From Glandiceps talaboti (taxonomy: Eukaryota; Hemichordata; Enteropneusta; Spengelidae): a stretch of DNA of 64,000 nt. Shown here one piece after another: positions 22,675 to 36,600 of this stretch. Under the pieces are notes generated by a model, which did not search any database, had not been told where the DNA came from, and worked only from the letters and a program-made list of their open reading frames with translations. The stretch lies in contig NC_135551.1 in the NCBI RefSeq assembly GCF_964340395.1, positions 5,461,963 to 5,525,962 on the forward strand, given 5' to 3'. Numbering within the stretch: the stretch's first letter is position 1; each line of letters starts with the position of its first letter. The position numbers and the translations under genes were made by a program.

Positions 22675-22850
22675 TATATGAAAGGGTACCGTAAAATCAA
22701 ACTTGTTTCTTTGATCGCGCAAGTCCACTCACCGCGATCACAGAAACAAGTGTTATTTTACCCCTTTCACGTCAATATTATCGATGTTTTATTGTATTCT
22801 GATAGAAACATCCTGATAGTGATACATATCTCGGGGAAACAAGTGCCTGT
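22675..22850. repeat. hairpin-ended interspersed repeat, copy 1
   Basis: Imperfect inverted arms (ATGAAAGGGTACCGTAAAAT, and TTATTTTACCCCTTTCACGT) flank a loop that contains GATCGCG and its complement CGCGATC. The right arm and the following 90 bp match 56555-56690 in Mis18 intron 1, so this is a dispersed element family. No protein-coding capacity. Confidence 0.6.
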
Positions 22851-23939
22851 GAACATGATGTACTATTTGCTGTACCTGTACTTCTGCATTATGAAATATT
22901 TCAATTTGTCTGTTCATCATTTATTTTTTCAGCCAATAAGATGGAACCAAGATGCTGAATAGATCAAATTAAAAAAACAAGTTATCTAGTCTAGAGGGTA
23001 GAGAAATCTGTAATTTTAGTGGTGAGTATTACTAATTTGCACATTTTCTTTCTGTCAGTTCGGCTACTATACTTGTAAATGTATTACTGGTAGGTAATGT
23101 TTACATAAAAAATAAAAAATATTTTGTTTTATATCTTGACAAAACATTGACCATATTTCATTTATCTCCAGATTATTTTATGTTTTCGAGTGTTACTTTG
23201 GAATTTATCTGGGAAGAGAAATTTGACATCTGTAACATTATGGTTCTTGGAAGTTCTTATAAGTTGTTTAACGTATGACAAAGTGTATTTTATACACATT
23301 CTGTTAAAATTGATATAGACATTTCCATAAGTTTAGATATTGGTAATTTGTTCTTGCAAGTCAGAACATATTTTTTCTGCTGATAAAACTGAAAATCTTG
23401 TTGGCACACTGTGAAGTTGAACAGTGCCATAAAGTGGCTTGTATACAGTATAGTAGAAAAATTGATATCATAGGGCATACATTATAATGCCCAGGGGAAA
23501 AACTATATATCATTGTCCCAGGAGTACTGCTGTTTTGCTACTAAGTATTTGGGTAATTTCCATTTTACCTCCACCTAATGTTTATGTTAGAATACATGTT
23601 TGTATAAATGTACAATGGTGATTTTCAACACCAGTACATGATACTTACAGATAGTAATTGACATGTTGTATTGTATTGCAAACATACCAACCACCTGGAA
23701 ACCCCGACTTAGAAACCACTCTGTCCTGGATACTAACTGGATACAATGATATCATTATAGCATATACAGACAGCAATTGATAGTTTTCAGTCTGTTCACT
23801 TGAATAAATGGACATCTCGTCTACATATTATTACAACCCAGATTGATAGTTTTCAACCCATATATTTTTAACTTCAATAAATGGACCTGTCGTATATTGT
23901 TCGATCAGCACACTTAAATAAATAGATTCATCAAACCCA
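22851..23939. other. no gene seen
   Basis: AT-rich intergenic DNA with diffuse repeats. Nothing further was recognised. Confidence 0.5.
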
Positions 23940-24180
23940 CAGTACAGTACAGTATAAATAAATAAATTTCAATTCAATTCAATACAGTACAGTACAGTAC
24001 AGTACAGTACAGTACAGTACAGTATAAAGTACAGCTTGTATTACTACTAGTGCAGTACAGCATATTACAGCACAGTATTACAGTACAGTACAGCATATTA
24101 CAGTACACTGAGTACAGTACAGTACACTTACATTGCAGTGCACTGAGTAGTAGTACAGTACAGTAAGTTAACAAAACAGT
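23940..24180. repeat. (CAGTA)n satellite with LINE-tail scrap
   Basis: A CAGTA/GTACA pentamer tract, degenerating to the right. At 23959-23982 sits AAATTTCAATTCAATTCAAT, which matches the 3' terminus of the LINE at 37420 in the opposite orientation. It is probably a tiny 5'-truncated LINE end. Confidence 0.8.
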
Positions 24181-25003
24181 ACAAACATGCTCATGTATTC
24201 AGGATATACTCTTGAAATAAATAACTTTTGTTAAAATTGTAACGCTACATGTTGCTTTCAGACTTGTTTGATTTGAAAACTTTACTAAATGGACATCTCA
24301 TCTGAATATTACAGACCAGATTGATGATATTCAGTTCATCTACTTCAAAAAATGGGACCTGTCCCCATCCTTACATAGACACACACTTATATGTTTTGAA
24401 GTCACTACACGCTACAACTTGAATAAACGGATTTATCAAATCCACATCAGAGAGTACCTTGGTATATATACTATACAGACATGCTTGACATACATTCAGG
24501 CGGTGCAGTTGAATGAATGAGTGTTCAACTGATACATATTGTTTGAAAATGTCAATGAACAGATTTGACAGTTAGGTCGTATCATTGGTGCATCTATCAT
24601 GTTTGACATTCTGATGAAAAGGTGTTAGAATCACACCCAAAAAGTAAATAAATAAAAAGTATATTGTGTTGGGAAGGAATTTCTGTTTTCTTCATGTAAA
24701 GTAGAAAACAAGTTGTTGTCACAATTACATGTAGATGAAACTGTTAATTCTTGGTGCATGTACCTGCAATAGCATTTTATCTCATGCTAGAGGATCAAAA
24801 TAGAACAAGGTTGACTAATTCTCACACGTTCTTATGGTAATGCATGTGAAGAGTGTTGAGTGGAAGTTTATATGGTGTCTACCAAGAAATCGAGTGTTTC
24901 TTATTTTTATGATGCACCAGCCTATGCAGTAATATTCTATTTCAGGTACTGAGAATTTATGATTAAAATGATCCAATAGCACTCTTGAGAGTAACTGTGT
25001 ATA
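24181..25003. other. no gene seen
   Basis: Intergenic sequence with repeated phrases such as AATAAATGGACNTNTCGT around 23800-24430, which suggest an eroded dispersed repeat. Confidence 0.4.
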
Positions 25004-25430
25004 AAAAATACGTACAGTGAACAATACCGTGCCGCTTTTCTGTTGGGTACAACCACGCAGAAACCAACAAGAAACTGGGACATCAACATGTTGCACTTCA
25101 ATATAGCAAGATTGAATGAGTACAGTTTCTTGCTACATTTTGTCTAAGTGAAATAAACTACACATGCCAACATACAGACATCAAATGAAAACCGCAAAGG
25201 ACATTTACGTGCCCTTCATCAGGTGTTTGATACTAAGAAAAACATTGGCACCCGAATGTCTACATGGAGTTGTAATACTTTTTTATTTATTTCATCTACA
25301 CTAAATGTAGCAAGAAAATGCAATCTTGCTATTGAAGTGTGGTATATGCAGTTTGTTGCTGGTTTCTGTACGGTGGTTGTATCAAACAGAAAAAGCTGCA
25401 TGGTATTGTGAAATAGACTGTACATGTATT
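25004..25430. mobile_element. MITE-like inverted-repeat element
   Basis: Long imperfect inverted arms. The left arm from about 25008 (AATACGTACAGTGAACAATACC, diverged from the right arm) through ACAACCACGCAGAAACC and CACTTCAATATAGCAAGATT pairs with the right arm ending near 25428. The loop is about 130 bp. There is no ORF of note. Ends and target duplication are not firmly set. Confidence 0.65.
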
Positions 25431-26220
25431 AGTGGAGCATACAGCCTCCTTTGTCAGATGTCTGGGGATGAAGTGAAAACTTGAAACAATAGTGTATTGT
25501 ACGTTGTCGGGTGATAGTCAGTCAACAACATCATCGGTGTACGTGTGTCACTTACCCTGATTCCAAGTCTTACAATGATTCAATTGTAGAATACATATTA
25601 GGTTTTTGTGAAAAGCTTGAAGCTAGAGTTTTATTGAAAACAGAATGTATAGTATACAAATGTTGTGTAATGTAGTGTAATACAGACTCTATATTCAATG
25701 GTATGTCACAGTATTGAATTCACACATTGAGAAAACCAACAAAACAGCGTTCTTGCCAGCCAAACTAATTTACCCACTAAGAATAGAGAGTGGTCTGCTG
25801 TCATCACAAAGACGTCTGAATTTTTGACAGCACAGTTACACCAATGTACATGAAAAATTGTTGTAAAAAGTAACATAATCAAAATGTATGTGTACCTCTT
25901 GACCACAGAGTTTGATAAGCATCTTGGCAATGAGCTTTCTAATGATAGCCAAATTTTGTTGAGTCAAAATGAGAAAAACTGGCATTTCTTATGAGCCACC
26001 ACATAGTAAGAGAAAATCAAATTGTGGTGTGTCACTAGAAATTGCATGCATCAGTGGTGTGTCAAATTGGCCTAGAGGGCAGACTGATGTATAACCAGTG
26101 GCATAGCCTGATCTAAAATTTTGATTTGCTGTTAGTTTCTGTGTGGTTATGTGTTCAAATTATTTTCTGGGGAATAAATTACACATTCAACTAAATGTTC
26201 ACAATAACCATTTTGTCTCC
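25431..26220. other. upstream region of the CNB-domain gene, with a dispersed repeat
   Basis: Positions about 25970-26080 match 41838-41945 (shared phrase TCACCACATAGTAAGAGAA), so they belong to a dispersed repeat. A good acceptor (tctcctacag) ends at 26225, just before the leader of the next gene, so an upstream 5' UTR exon is likely. I could not place it. Confidence 0.5.
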
Positions 26221-26259
26221 TACAGAGCGAGGTAACCAGTGTCACTAATCTGTATCACC

Positions 26260-27606
26260 ATGGGAACAACTCCGTCTAAGAATTCTCGTAGGAACAGCAT
26301 CATTAGTTCCGAATCTGAAAACAAAGACAACAAGCAGCACTTCTTACCTGACTTTGTGTTTGAGATGTTAAAACAGTGTCTGTATAGTCTACCTATGCCG
26401 CCAGGTAAAGGTGTTAATGACAGGACTTGTGAAAGGATTGCAAGACATGTAGACAGAATTGATGTACTAGAACCAAGGGATATCATCAAAAAAGGTAATA
26501 TGCTGCAGCAGTGTTTTGTACTAAGGCCTAGGAATCCTTGTAACAAAAAGGCAGAAATCTGGTATAACTTACATAGTTGTCTATACAGTTGACTAAAAAA
26601 CATTGACTGGGAAATTCACAATGTAAAATGACTGGGAAATTCTTATGCAATACATACTTAGCTATATTCTGGGAACCTTGGTAACAGAAGGAGAAAATCT
26701 GGTAAAACATTTTACCATAATTTAGATGGAGAACCATGAAAAAAATGACTTTGGAACTCAGGTAGATTTTAATTATGTATACCACCGTTAACCAAGAATA
26801 CTGTGAATGTAGTCTGCTGTTCTCCCTGGAATGTGTTGAAAAGTGGGCGCCAAGGCTGTTAATAGAGGCCTGCTGGGTGAGGTATTGTGGGTAGGGTACA
26901 AAGTTCAGAGCTTCACATACATGTCTTCAAACAATTGCCTCAGTGTTGTTTGGGCAAGGATTTAAGAGAGATGAAGCACCTAACCATGTGTATTTCCCAC
27001 AATTCATCATTTTAGTTTACAGCAGGTCACTTCTAAGCCAGATATGACAATATTGATAAGTCATAATTTCACAGAGGTTATGCACTGCAGAATTGATGAA
27101 AATGACTTTCCTAGGTGCTTTAAATGAAGTTAAGATAAATTGCATCTTACCTTTGTAACTGGTTGATATGAAATGTCTTCTTATGATTTTAACAGGTGAG
27201 GCTGCTTCAGGTATTTACATAGTAGTGAAGGGAGAAGCTGAGGTGGTGTCAGAAACAGGGAAGGATGTCATAGCAACGCTATCAGTAGGGGACTACTTTG
27301 GTGAAGTATCTGTTTTATTCAATAGACCCTGCACTGCCACAGTTAGAGTACCGAAGAAGTAAGTTTAATTTAGGTTTGTGTGTGTATTTGTCACACAGTA
27401 TATACATGTATGTGTTTGGTTTGTGTGTTTGGATCTTATCCGAGAGAAGGAAAGGGAGAGAGAGAAGGAGAAGGAAGGAGGGGTTTACACTACAATATAA
27501 ATAAAGTTGTCACCTATACAACAACTGGTTTGAGAGTGTGTGTGTGTGTGTGTGTTTGTGTGCGTGCGTGCGTGTGTGTGCATGCGTACGTGCGTGCGTG
27601 AGTGGA

Positions 27607-27674
<68 letters not shown>

Positions 27675-30600
27675 CATGCATGTGAGTGATACTGCAACAA
27701 GGTCAACTATTCCAGAACTACTTTTCATTCTTTTACACACCGTAGATTATAGTAAATGTTATTTAATGTTAATGAAGCATCATGGTAGATCAAATCTAAT
27801 GAACAAATTTCAGCACTTTATTTTGTAGAGACACTTTTATTACTGTAATACTAATTCTCTGTTGTTTTCAGGGCCTTATTACTTGTTTTACATGTAGACG
27901 AAGCTAAACGAATCCTACACAGAGTACAGATAGACATCAAGGAGTACTATGTCTTAAGACGATACCTTGATACTGATGGTAGTGTAGATCAGAAGGAGTT
28001 ACAAATTGAAATCACAAAAAGTGCACTAAAACAGGTAAGACATTTTTATACTTTTTAGCACTGTGTTGATGGCTCCACTGTTTCTTCATTTAGATAATCT
28101 CCAACCTCATCATGATTGTAGTTACTGTCATCATCATCATTATTAACCACCACCACCACCACCACCACCACCACCAATATTCCCACTACCACCACCACCA
28201 TTAGCATCAGCATCACCATCATCATCACCACCACCACCACCACCACCATCATCATCATCGTCATCGTCATCATACTCTAGCTGTTGTCTCCAACTATGTT
28301 GCCAATTCGTCTTATTTCAGATTCCTATGTTGGAAGGTTGGAATGATGAATCATTAGCATTTATGATATCACATATGGAACAAATACATCAACCAATTCT
28401 GATATATCCAGCAGAATCAAACTTACTGATTCAACGTGACCCATCTCTTGAAGTGTGTATACTGCTAAGAGGAAAGTAAGTACAGACAAACTTACTGATT
28501 CAATGTGACCCATCTGATGAAATGTGTATACTGCTAAGAGGAAAGTAAGTACAGACAAACTTACTGATTCAACGTGACCCATCTGATGAAGTGTGTATAC
28601 TGCTAAGAGGAAAGTAAGTACAGACAAACTTACTGATTCAACGTGACCCATCTGATGAAGTGTGTATACTGCTAAGAGGAAAGTACAGGTAAAACATTGA
28701 GTGATCGCCGAAAGACTGTGCGTATCATACACATTTTATGTTTCCCAGGAACAATTTAGTTAGATAAGCAACAGGCTTCCCACAGACCACTCAATACAAA
28801 TATAGACAACACCACACTACTGCCAACAAGCAGGCACTGTATGTGCACACACATATCACTTGTAACTTTGAGTCAATACACTTGTATGTGTCAAAATCTG
28901 AGCCTGCAATGTGATGACTTTCAATAGCTTGGTTTGTTCCATGGACGATGTATGTGTGTCTGTGTATCAGTAGGGGTTGGATGATGTTGTTTATATTTGT
29001 ATTGAGTGGTCTGTGGGAATTAGCCTGTTTCTTATCTATCTAAATTGTTCTTAGGGAACATAAAATGTGTATGATACGCACACAGTCGTTCGGCAATCCC
29101 TCGATGTTTTACCTGTAAGTACATGTAATGAGGTACAGACAAACTTACTGCTTCAGTGTGACCCATTACACAAAGTGTGTATACTGCTAAGAGGAAAGTA
29201 AGTACAGACAAACTTACTGATTCAATATGACCTATTTCAAAAAGTGTGCATACGAGGAGAGGAAAGTCTTTCATATAAGTCCATAAATACAGTGTAATTT
29301 ATCTTCCTAATTTCTTGTTCCTAAATTTCGATATTGAGAATACACAGCAAATATTGATTGCCCCTACATGTACATGTAAGTGGTCTAGAGACAACTGAAT
29401 ACTTCACTATTTGTATGTTATTTCTATTTCAGAGTGAAAGTACTGGATGGACGTAAGGAGATAATAGTACTTGAAGCTAAGAAGTCTCCCCTATGTCTTG
29501 GTGAGGAAGGTAAATACTGATATAATACTGTTCTATATTTAATTAGAATACTAATGATATGCAAGTAATCCATAGAGCTTATTAGCATACGATGTCAGCC
29601 ACTACATATTGTTTGTATTCAGTGACCATATATGGACTTGTGAAATTTATCAGGTGACATATAAGGACTAATTGAATTTATCAGATTATATCAACCACAG
29701 CCAATCAATTTACAGGTGACCATATAAGGATAGCTTGAATTTGCACAAGATATCAACCACAGCCAATCAATTTACAGGTGACCATATAGGGACTGCCTGA
29801 ATTTATCACAAGATATCAATCATAGCCAACCACAGCCAATCAGTTAAAGGTAACTATATAAGGACTGTTTGTGTGTCTTATATTTTCAGGTCTGTACACT
29901 GGGAAAAAGCGAGAAGTGGGTTTCCGTGCAATAACTGTATGTCATGTGATCATCTTAGAGAAAACAGTTATCATAGAGGCTATTAAACAGGTGAGGTTTA
30001 ATTTTACTTTATTTGGGATATAAGTTACAACTGCTGACATCAGACTGTGGTCGAACAGAACCTGTTACAAACAGGGAAAGTAAATAACTGAATTGGATTA
30101 ATAACACTTGGCACAGCATGTTGAAATTACAGAGTTTTGTATTACATTCTATCATTTGATAAGAACAGTTTTACATAATAGTTCACATTCACAGACAAAT
30201 TACAAGTTCCCCTGGCATTTCACGTTCACATAAAGCATAAAGAGGCCATAAACCTGTTCTTATCAAATCATGGTGTGCCATACAAGTCTCTTCTGTTCCA
30301 ACATGCTGTGCCAAGTGTTATTAATCCAATTCATTTGTTTACTTTCCCAGTCGGAACGCAGGTCACCCATTTGACCGTTATTCATGACGATTTCTATTCT
30401 TGCTGGCGCCCTCAGCGTCAGATAGTAATCAAACCCGGAAGTACGGTGTTACATTCCCGCGTAATTTTATAAGCCGTTTACTGTAAACAACTGTTGAAAA
30501 TTTTCGACTGAAATTTACAGTATATTCAATTTCATAACTGAGCTTTATGTTTCTGCATTTACATGTCCAATTGGCGTATCTTTCTGGTGAAAAGAAGAAA

Positions 30601-33600
30601 TAAATTGCATGACCCCATAACAAGCCGAAGTAATTTTTGTCGCACTTCCGGGTTTTTTAGAACTGCAGCACTTTTATATAAACAGTAATTTTTGCATTTT
30701 AAGATTATTTTTGAAAAATTTATTATTTTTTGTAAAAGTCTAGGAAATTTCTTGTATCTACTCCCAGAAGCATTTGCGAAACCCAACTTTGACCCTGGCC
30801 TGACTGAACTACGTCATTTCACGCTCGGTCATCCCAGGAGCTGGACGTGTACTTGTTACCTCTCTGCATTCTGAGTTGTGTTCGTCATTTTTTTGATACT
30901 TTTACATGTAACAAGTCAAAATTGTCCTTTTTCATTTTGTTATCATATTATTTTGTTTAATTTTATTTGATGGTTGGTTGGTTGATCTCTTTACTTTGTT
31001 CGTGTTAGAAACCCATTTGCCTTACACGGTTTCTGTGGCTTTACCGCCATTATTATTTTGGGCGGTCAAGTTGGTATTTTTACGATCGTTATTTTGGGCG
31101 GTCAAGTTTGTACTTTTTCATTTTGTTATCATATTATCTTGTTTAATTTTATTTGATGGTTGGTTGATCTCTTTACTTTGTTCGTGTTAGAAACCCATTT
31201 GTCGTACACGCTTTCTGAGGCTTTACCGCCATTATTATTTTGGGCGGTCAAGTTGGTATTTTTACGATCGTTATTTTGGGCGGTCAAGTTTGTACTTTTT
31301 GTTTTACGATCGCTGTTATCAGTGAAAAACGCCGTCTTTTTGTTTGCTTCTACTGTTACCAGGCAAGTGTTGTGCTGTCACATACTCGGTGTACTTTGTA
31401 CTGGTGTTCAAAATGATAGTTTGTAGCTCTAAAGTTCTGATTACGCAGGCAGTGATTAGTGGAACTGTTTTTGTGTTACTCCTCGCATTGCTGCCTGCAT
31501 CACTGCCCGTTGGCATGCATACATTGGGCCATGTACATCAGGGGACAGTTGAACACGGTCTACATTCAGAGAGTGTCCTCTCGTTTGATTTTGGTGAAAT
31601 TGAAGCTCAGACAGTTGAAATCTCCTTATGAAAGAGACGCTATAATCCAAAATGTTTGTGATGAAATTGGTGTAAGAAATGACCAAGTTTTGTGTCATAG
31701 AATCGGTGTCAACTTGTTCAATGATGAGAAGCATTCTGATCCTTATAAAATACAAGTTGATCTTACTTTAGTTCATTCTTTTGGATATCAAATGACCTCT
31801 TGTCTTTTATTTTTTCTCCTGCCTATACTTCTATTTCTAGTAGTCGTAATACTTCCTTCCACTGTCTTTACACTGTTCGATTTTGTTAATTATTTCCTAT
31901 TTTCATATAGTAGCACGAGAAGCAGTGGAAATATATGCACTGTTAAAAGTGAAAATGACAATATATTGATAGCTTTACAATTACTCTGCCTTGCTAATGG
32001 TGTCTTCAATTCTTACTACTTGATTTCTTCACCTTTTGACTTTCAATCTTCAGTCTTTTCTCTCTTTTGTACTCGGTATTTGCATATTTCCAATTTAAGA
32101 TCATGGAGTTATCTATCGGGTGGTCAAATCCCTGTACATACGTATCGGTATGTGTTCGATCTTTCACCCATGCATGTAATACAGTAAGTACCGTCATTGC
32201 TGGTACCAAGATCGTTCACAAAAAACTGCAGCACTTTTATATAAAAAGTCCACCAACATTCAAATTTGGCTCAATTACAGATGAATACATTGTCTATCTT
32301 CCATGTGATACTTATTTTTCTACCATCAAAACTTTTTGAGATTCAGGTCGTCAAATGTGGAAAATGGTAAATTTCACACAAGATTTCCGACGAGGTCATT
32401 CTAGGAAAAAATGTCCACAGTGTGATCGCACGGTGCAGGAGGCATATAATTTCTCATAAATTGTCCTAAATACCTACTTTCACCAAATCTACGGCCATTT
32501 CAATGGAAACCTGACTTAACTGTGAAAATCAGCCCGTGTTTCGCGTACGTGAACATTTGTCTTACGGAGCTGCCATATTTGAAAATAATCACGTGACCTC
32601 TGCATGATGAACGCCCTCTATGGTGGGTGGTTGCGTTCCGACTGTCCCTGTTTGCAATAAGTTCAGTTTGTCAACTGTCTGATGTCAGCAGTTGTACATT
32701 TGTCTGAAAGAATCCCAACAAATTGAAGATACTATGATTGAAAGTTTTCTTTTGAATAACTTTGTTTTGTTATGCAGGTGCTAGTATGGTAACATATGAA
32801 ATATGACTCATCTTGTCAAAGTGAAGGTGAAAGAATTAAAAATATTTAGTCTTTCACGAGTTTATAGAGAATTACCACTATATTTTGCTATATAGGTATT
32901 TCAATGAGCATTCAAAAATTAACACAAATGTGCACAGCAACCATGACTGTGCCCATAGCAACAACCAAACAAATGTCTTTTGCAAAAATAACCCTAATAA
33001 TGAGTACAATGAATCCATCAATCCAACTCTAAAACTGGTACAAAATATGCTGTTGAGCTACAAAGCCTACATTGGGCCATGTACATCAGGGGACAGTTGA
33101 ACACGGTCTACATTCAGAGAGTGTCCTCTCGTTTGATTTTGGTGAAATTGAAGCTCAGACAGTTGAAATCTCCTTATGAAAGAGACGCTATAATCCAAAA
33201 TGTTTGTGATGAAATTGGTGTAAGAAATGACCAAGTTTTGTGTCATAGAATCGGTGTCAACTTGTTCAATGATGAGAAGCATTCTGATCCTTATAAAATA
33301 CAAGTTGATCTTACTTTAGTTCATTCTTTTGGATATCAAATGACCTCTTGTCTTTTATTTTTTCTCCTGCCTATACTTCTATTTCTAGTAGTCGTAATAC
33401 TTCCTTCCACTGTCTTTACACTGTTCGATTTTGTTAATTATTTCCTATTTTCATATAGTAGCACGAGAAGCAGTGGAAATATATGCACTGTTAAAAGTGA
33501 AAATGACAATATATTGATAGCTTTACAATTACTCTGCCTTGCTAATGGTGTCTTCAATTCTTACTACTTGATTTCTTCACCTTTTGACTTTCAATCTTCA

Positions 33601-36600
33601 GTCTTTTCTCTCTTTTGTACTCGGTATTTGCATATTTCCAATTTAAGATCATGGAGTTATCTATCGGGTGGTCAAATCCCTGTACATACGTATCGGTATG
33701 TGTTCGATCTTTCACCCATGCATGTAATACAGTAAGTACCGTCATTGCTGGTACCAAGATCGTTCACAAAAAACTGCAGCACTTTTATATAAAAAGTCCA
33801 CCAACATTCAAATTTGGCTCAATTACAGATGAATACATTGTCTATCTTCCATGTGATACTTATTTTTCTACCATCAAAACTTTTTGAGATTCAGGTCGTC
33901 AAATGTGGAAAATGGTAAATTTCACACAAGATTTCCGACGAGGTCATTCTAGGAAAAAATGTCCACAGTGTGATCGCACGGTGCAGGAGGCATATAATTT
34001 CTCATAAATTGTCCTAAATACCTACTTTCACCAAATCTACGGCCATTTCAATGGAAACCTGACTTAACTGTGAAAATCAGCCCGTGTTTCGCGTACGTGA
34101 ACATTTGTCTTACGGAGCTGCCATATTTGAAAATAATCATGTGACCTCTGCATGATGAACGCCCTCTATGGTGGGTGGTTGCGTTCCGACTGTCCCTGTT
34201 TGCAATAAGTTCAGTTTGTCAACTGTCTGATGTCAGCAGTTGTACATTTGTCTGAAAGAATCCCAACAAATTGAAGATACTATGATTGAAAGTTTTCTTT
34301 TGAATAACTTTGTTTTGTTATGCAGGTGCTAGTATGGTAACATATGAAATATGACTCATCTTGTCAAAGTGAAGGTGAAAGAATTAAAAATATTTAGTCT
34401 TTCACGAGTTTATAGAGAATTACCACTATATTTTGCTATATAGGTATTTCAATGAGCATTCAAAAATTAACACAAATGTGCACAGCAACCATGACTGTGC
34501 CCATAGCAACAACCAAACAAATGTCTTTTGCAAAAATAACCCTAATAATGAGTACAATGAATCCATCAATCCAACTCTAAAACTGGTACAAAATATGCTG
34601 TTGAGCTACAAAGCCTGGCACTGTTTTTTAAGATATAATATTATTTTTTTATAGTTTTACATTTTTTTTTATGTTTGTATTTTTTTGATAGTACAAGGAT
34701 GAAGCAGGTGTATGTTATTCCAGATCTCTGGACTACTGGACTAAAATAAACAAATGGAAATCCAGAAAAGTTTACCAGGACCGTACAGCAGAACTACAAC
34801 TGGAAGTAGGTGGATCCTTGAGTTTTTATCTATATGCTCACTCTTTATGTAGTAACTGTACAGTACAATTAGTTTTTGGTTCCAATGTTCTCCCTAGAAC
34901 CTTTCTTACAAGAGCTGGCACACCCATAGTACGGCTCTTTTTGAAGAAGCTTGCCCAAGCTATTAAAGTACTATCAATATCAGTGAGACTGATCACAAGG
35001 TTTCAGGTTTAGATAGACACAATAAAGATAACACATAAACATCCCTTACACAGTGTCTGCTCTGTAGACACAATAAAGATAACACATAAACATCCCTTAC
35101 ACAGTGTCTGATCTGTAGATACCATAAAGATAACACACAGACATCCCTTACACAGTGTCTGCTCTGTAGACACAATAAAGATAACACACAAACATCCCTT
35201 ACACAGTGTCTGCTCTGTAGACACAATAAAGATAACACTTAAACATCCCTTACACAGTGTCTGCTCTGTAGACACCATAAAGATAACACACAGACATCCC
35301 TTACACAGTGTCTGCTCTGTAGACACAATAAAGATAACACACAGACATCACTTACAGTGTCAACACATTATTTATTAAGTTATTGTTTTAAACAGTAACA
35401 ACATGTACATTCGGTCCTACAGTTGCAATAAATGTAAGGTATAATTTCTTGAAGTTCAAACAAAATCCATGGCCAGCAGCCAACTGAACTCTTTCTTTCA
35501 TGTAGTTCCTGTTTATATCGTTAACTAAATAAAGAGTCCACACTGTGTAAGTGATGTTTGTGTGTTATCTTTATTGTGTCTACATAGCAGACACTTTGTA
35601 AGTGATGTTTGTGTGTTATCTTTATTGTGTCTACATAGCAGACACTTTGTAAGGGATGTTTGTGTGTTATCTTTACTGTGTCTATCTCAACATGAATCCT
35701 TGTGATCAGTCTCACTGATCTTGATACTTCGTTTAAGTCCAAGCTTATTTGAGAAGAACTGTAAAGTGTAATAAAACACACACACACTGATAACACCCTC
35801 TGCATATGACAGTTTAGGATCAGAAAGTCATCTACACTAGAGTGTGACGACTGTTTAGATACCATTTTTTGTAAAATACGGAATAGTTTGGAGTGTGATT
35901 CTCATTTTGTCAAGAGGACAGTCAGAATTTACAAAAAAGGCTTGGCACCCTATTACTTTTGTTCAGAGAGCAGACATTTCAAGAAAAAAAAATACTTTCA
36001 CTGTTTGCATACTTTTGTCTCTTTAGAAGTGGTTAATTGAAATAACTAAAAACCATTAATTTTCTTGAATGATTTACTATTTATCTATGTCAAAGGTCAT
36101 GATTTATCTATGTCAAAGGTCATGATTTATTATTTATCTATGTCAAAGGTCATGATTTACTATTAATCTATGTCAAAGGTCATGATTTACTATTTATCTA
36201 TGTCAAAGGTCATGATTTACTATTTATCTATGTCAAAGGTCATGATTTACTATTTTTCTATGTCAAAGGTCATGATTTACTATTAATCTATGTCAAAGGT
36301 CATGATTTACTATTTATCTATGTCAAAGGTCATGATTTACTATTTATCTATGTCAAAGGTCATGATTTACTATTTATCTATGTCAAAGGTCATGATATAC
36401 TATTTATCTATGTCAAAGGTCATGATTTACTATTAATCTATGTCAAAGGTCATGATTTACTATTTATCTATGTCAAAGGTCATGATTTACTATTTATCTA
36501 TGTCAAAGGTCATGATTTACTATTAATCTATGTCAAAGGTCATGATTTACTATTAATCTATGTCAAAGGTCATGATTTACTATTTATCTATGTCAAAGGT

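Noticed and set aside
27485-27830. His/Thr- and Cys/Val-rich ORFs
   Set aside because: Products of a (GT)n tract inside an intron.
28361-28732. Minus-strand repeat protein ([13 protein letters not shown] units)
   Set aside because: Antisense reading of the 69-bp exon-derived tandem repeat.
32885-33100. Asn-rich exon after the TIR transposon, duplicated at 34433
   Set aside because: Its open frame needs a phase that neither neighbouring CNB-gene exon provides, so I left it out of the gene model.
35009-35360. CRISPR-like regular repeats
   Set aside because: The units are contiguous with no unique spacers, they recur inverted at 35535, and the genome is eukaryotic.
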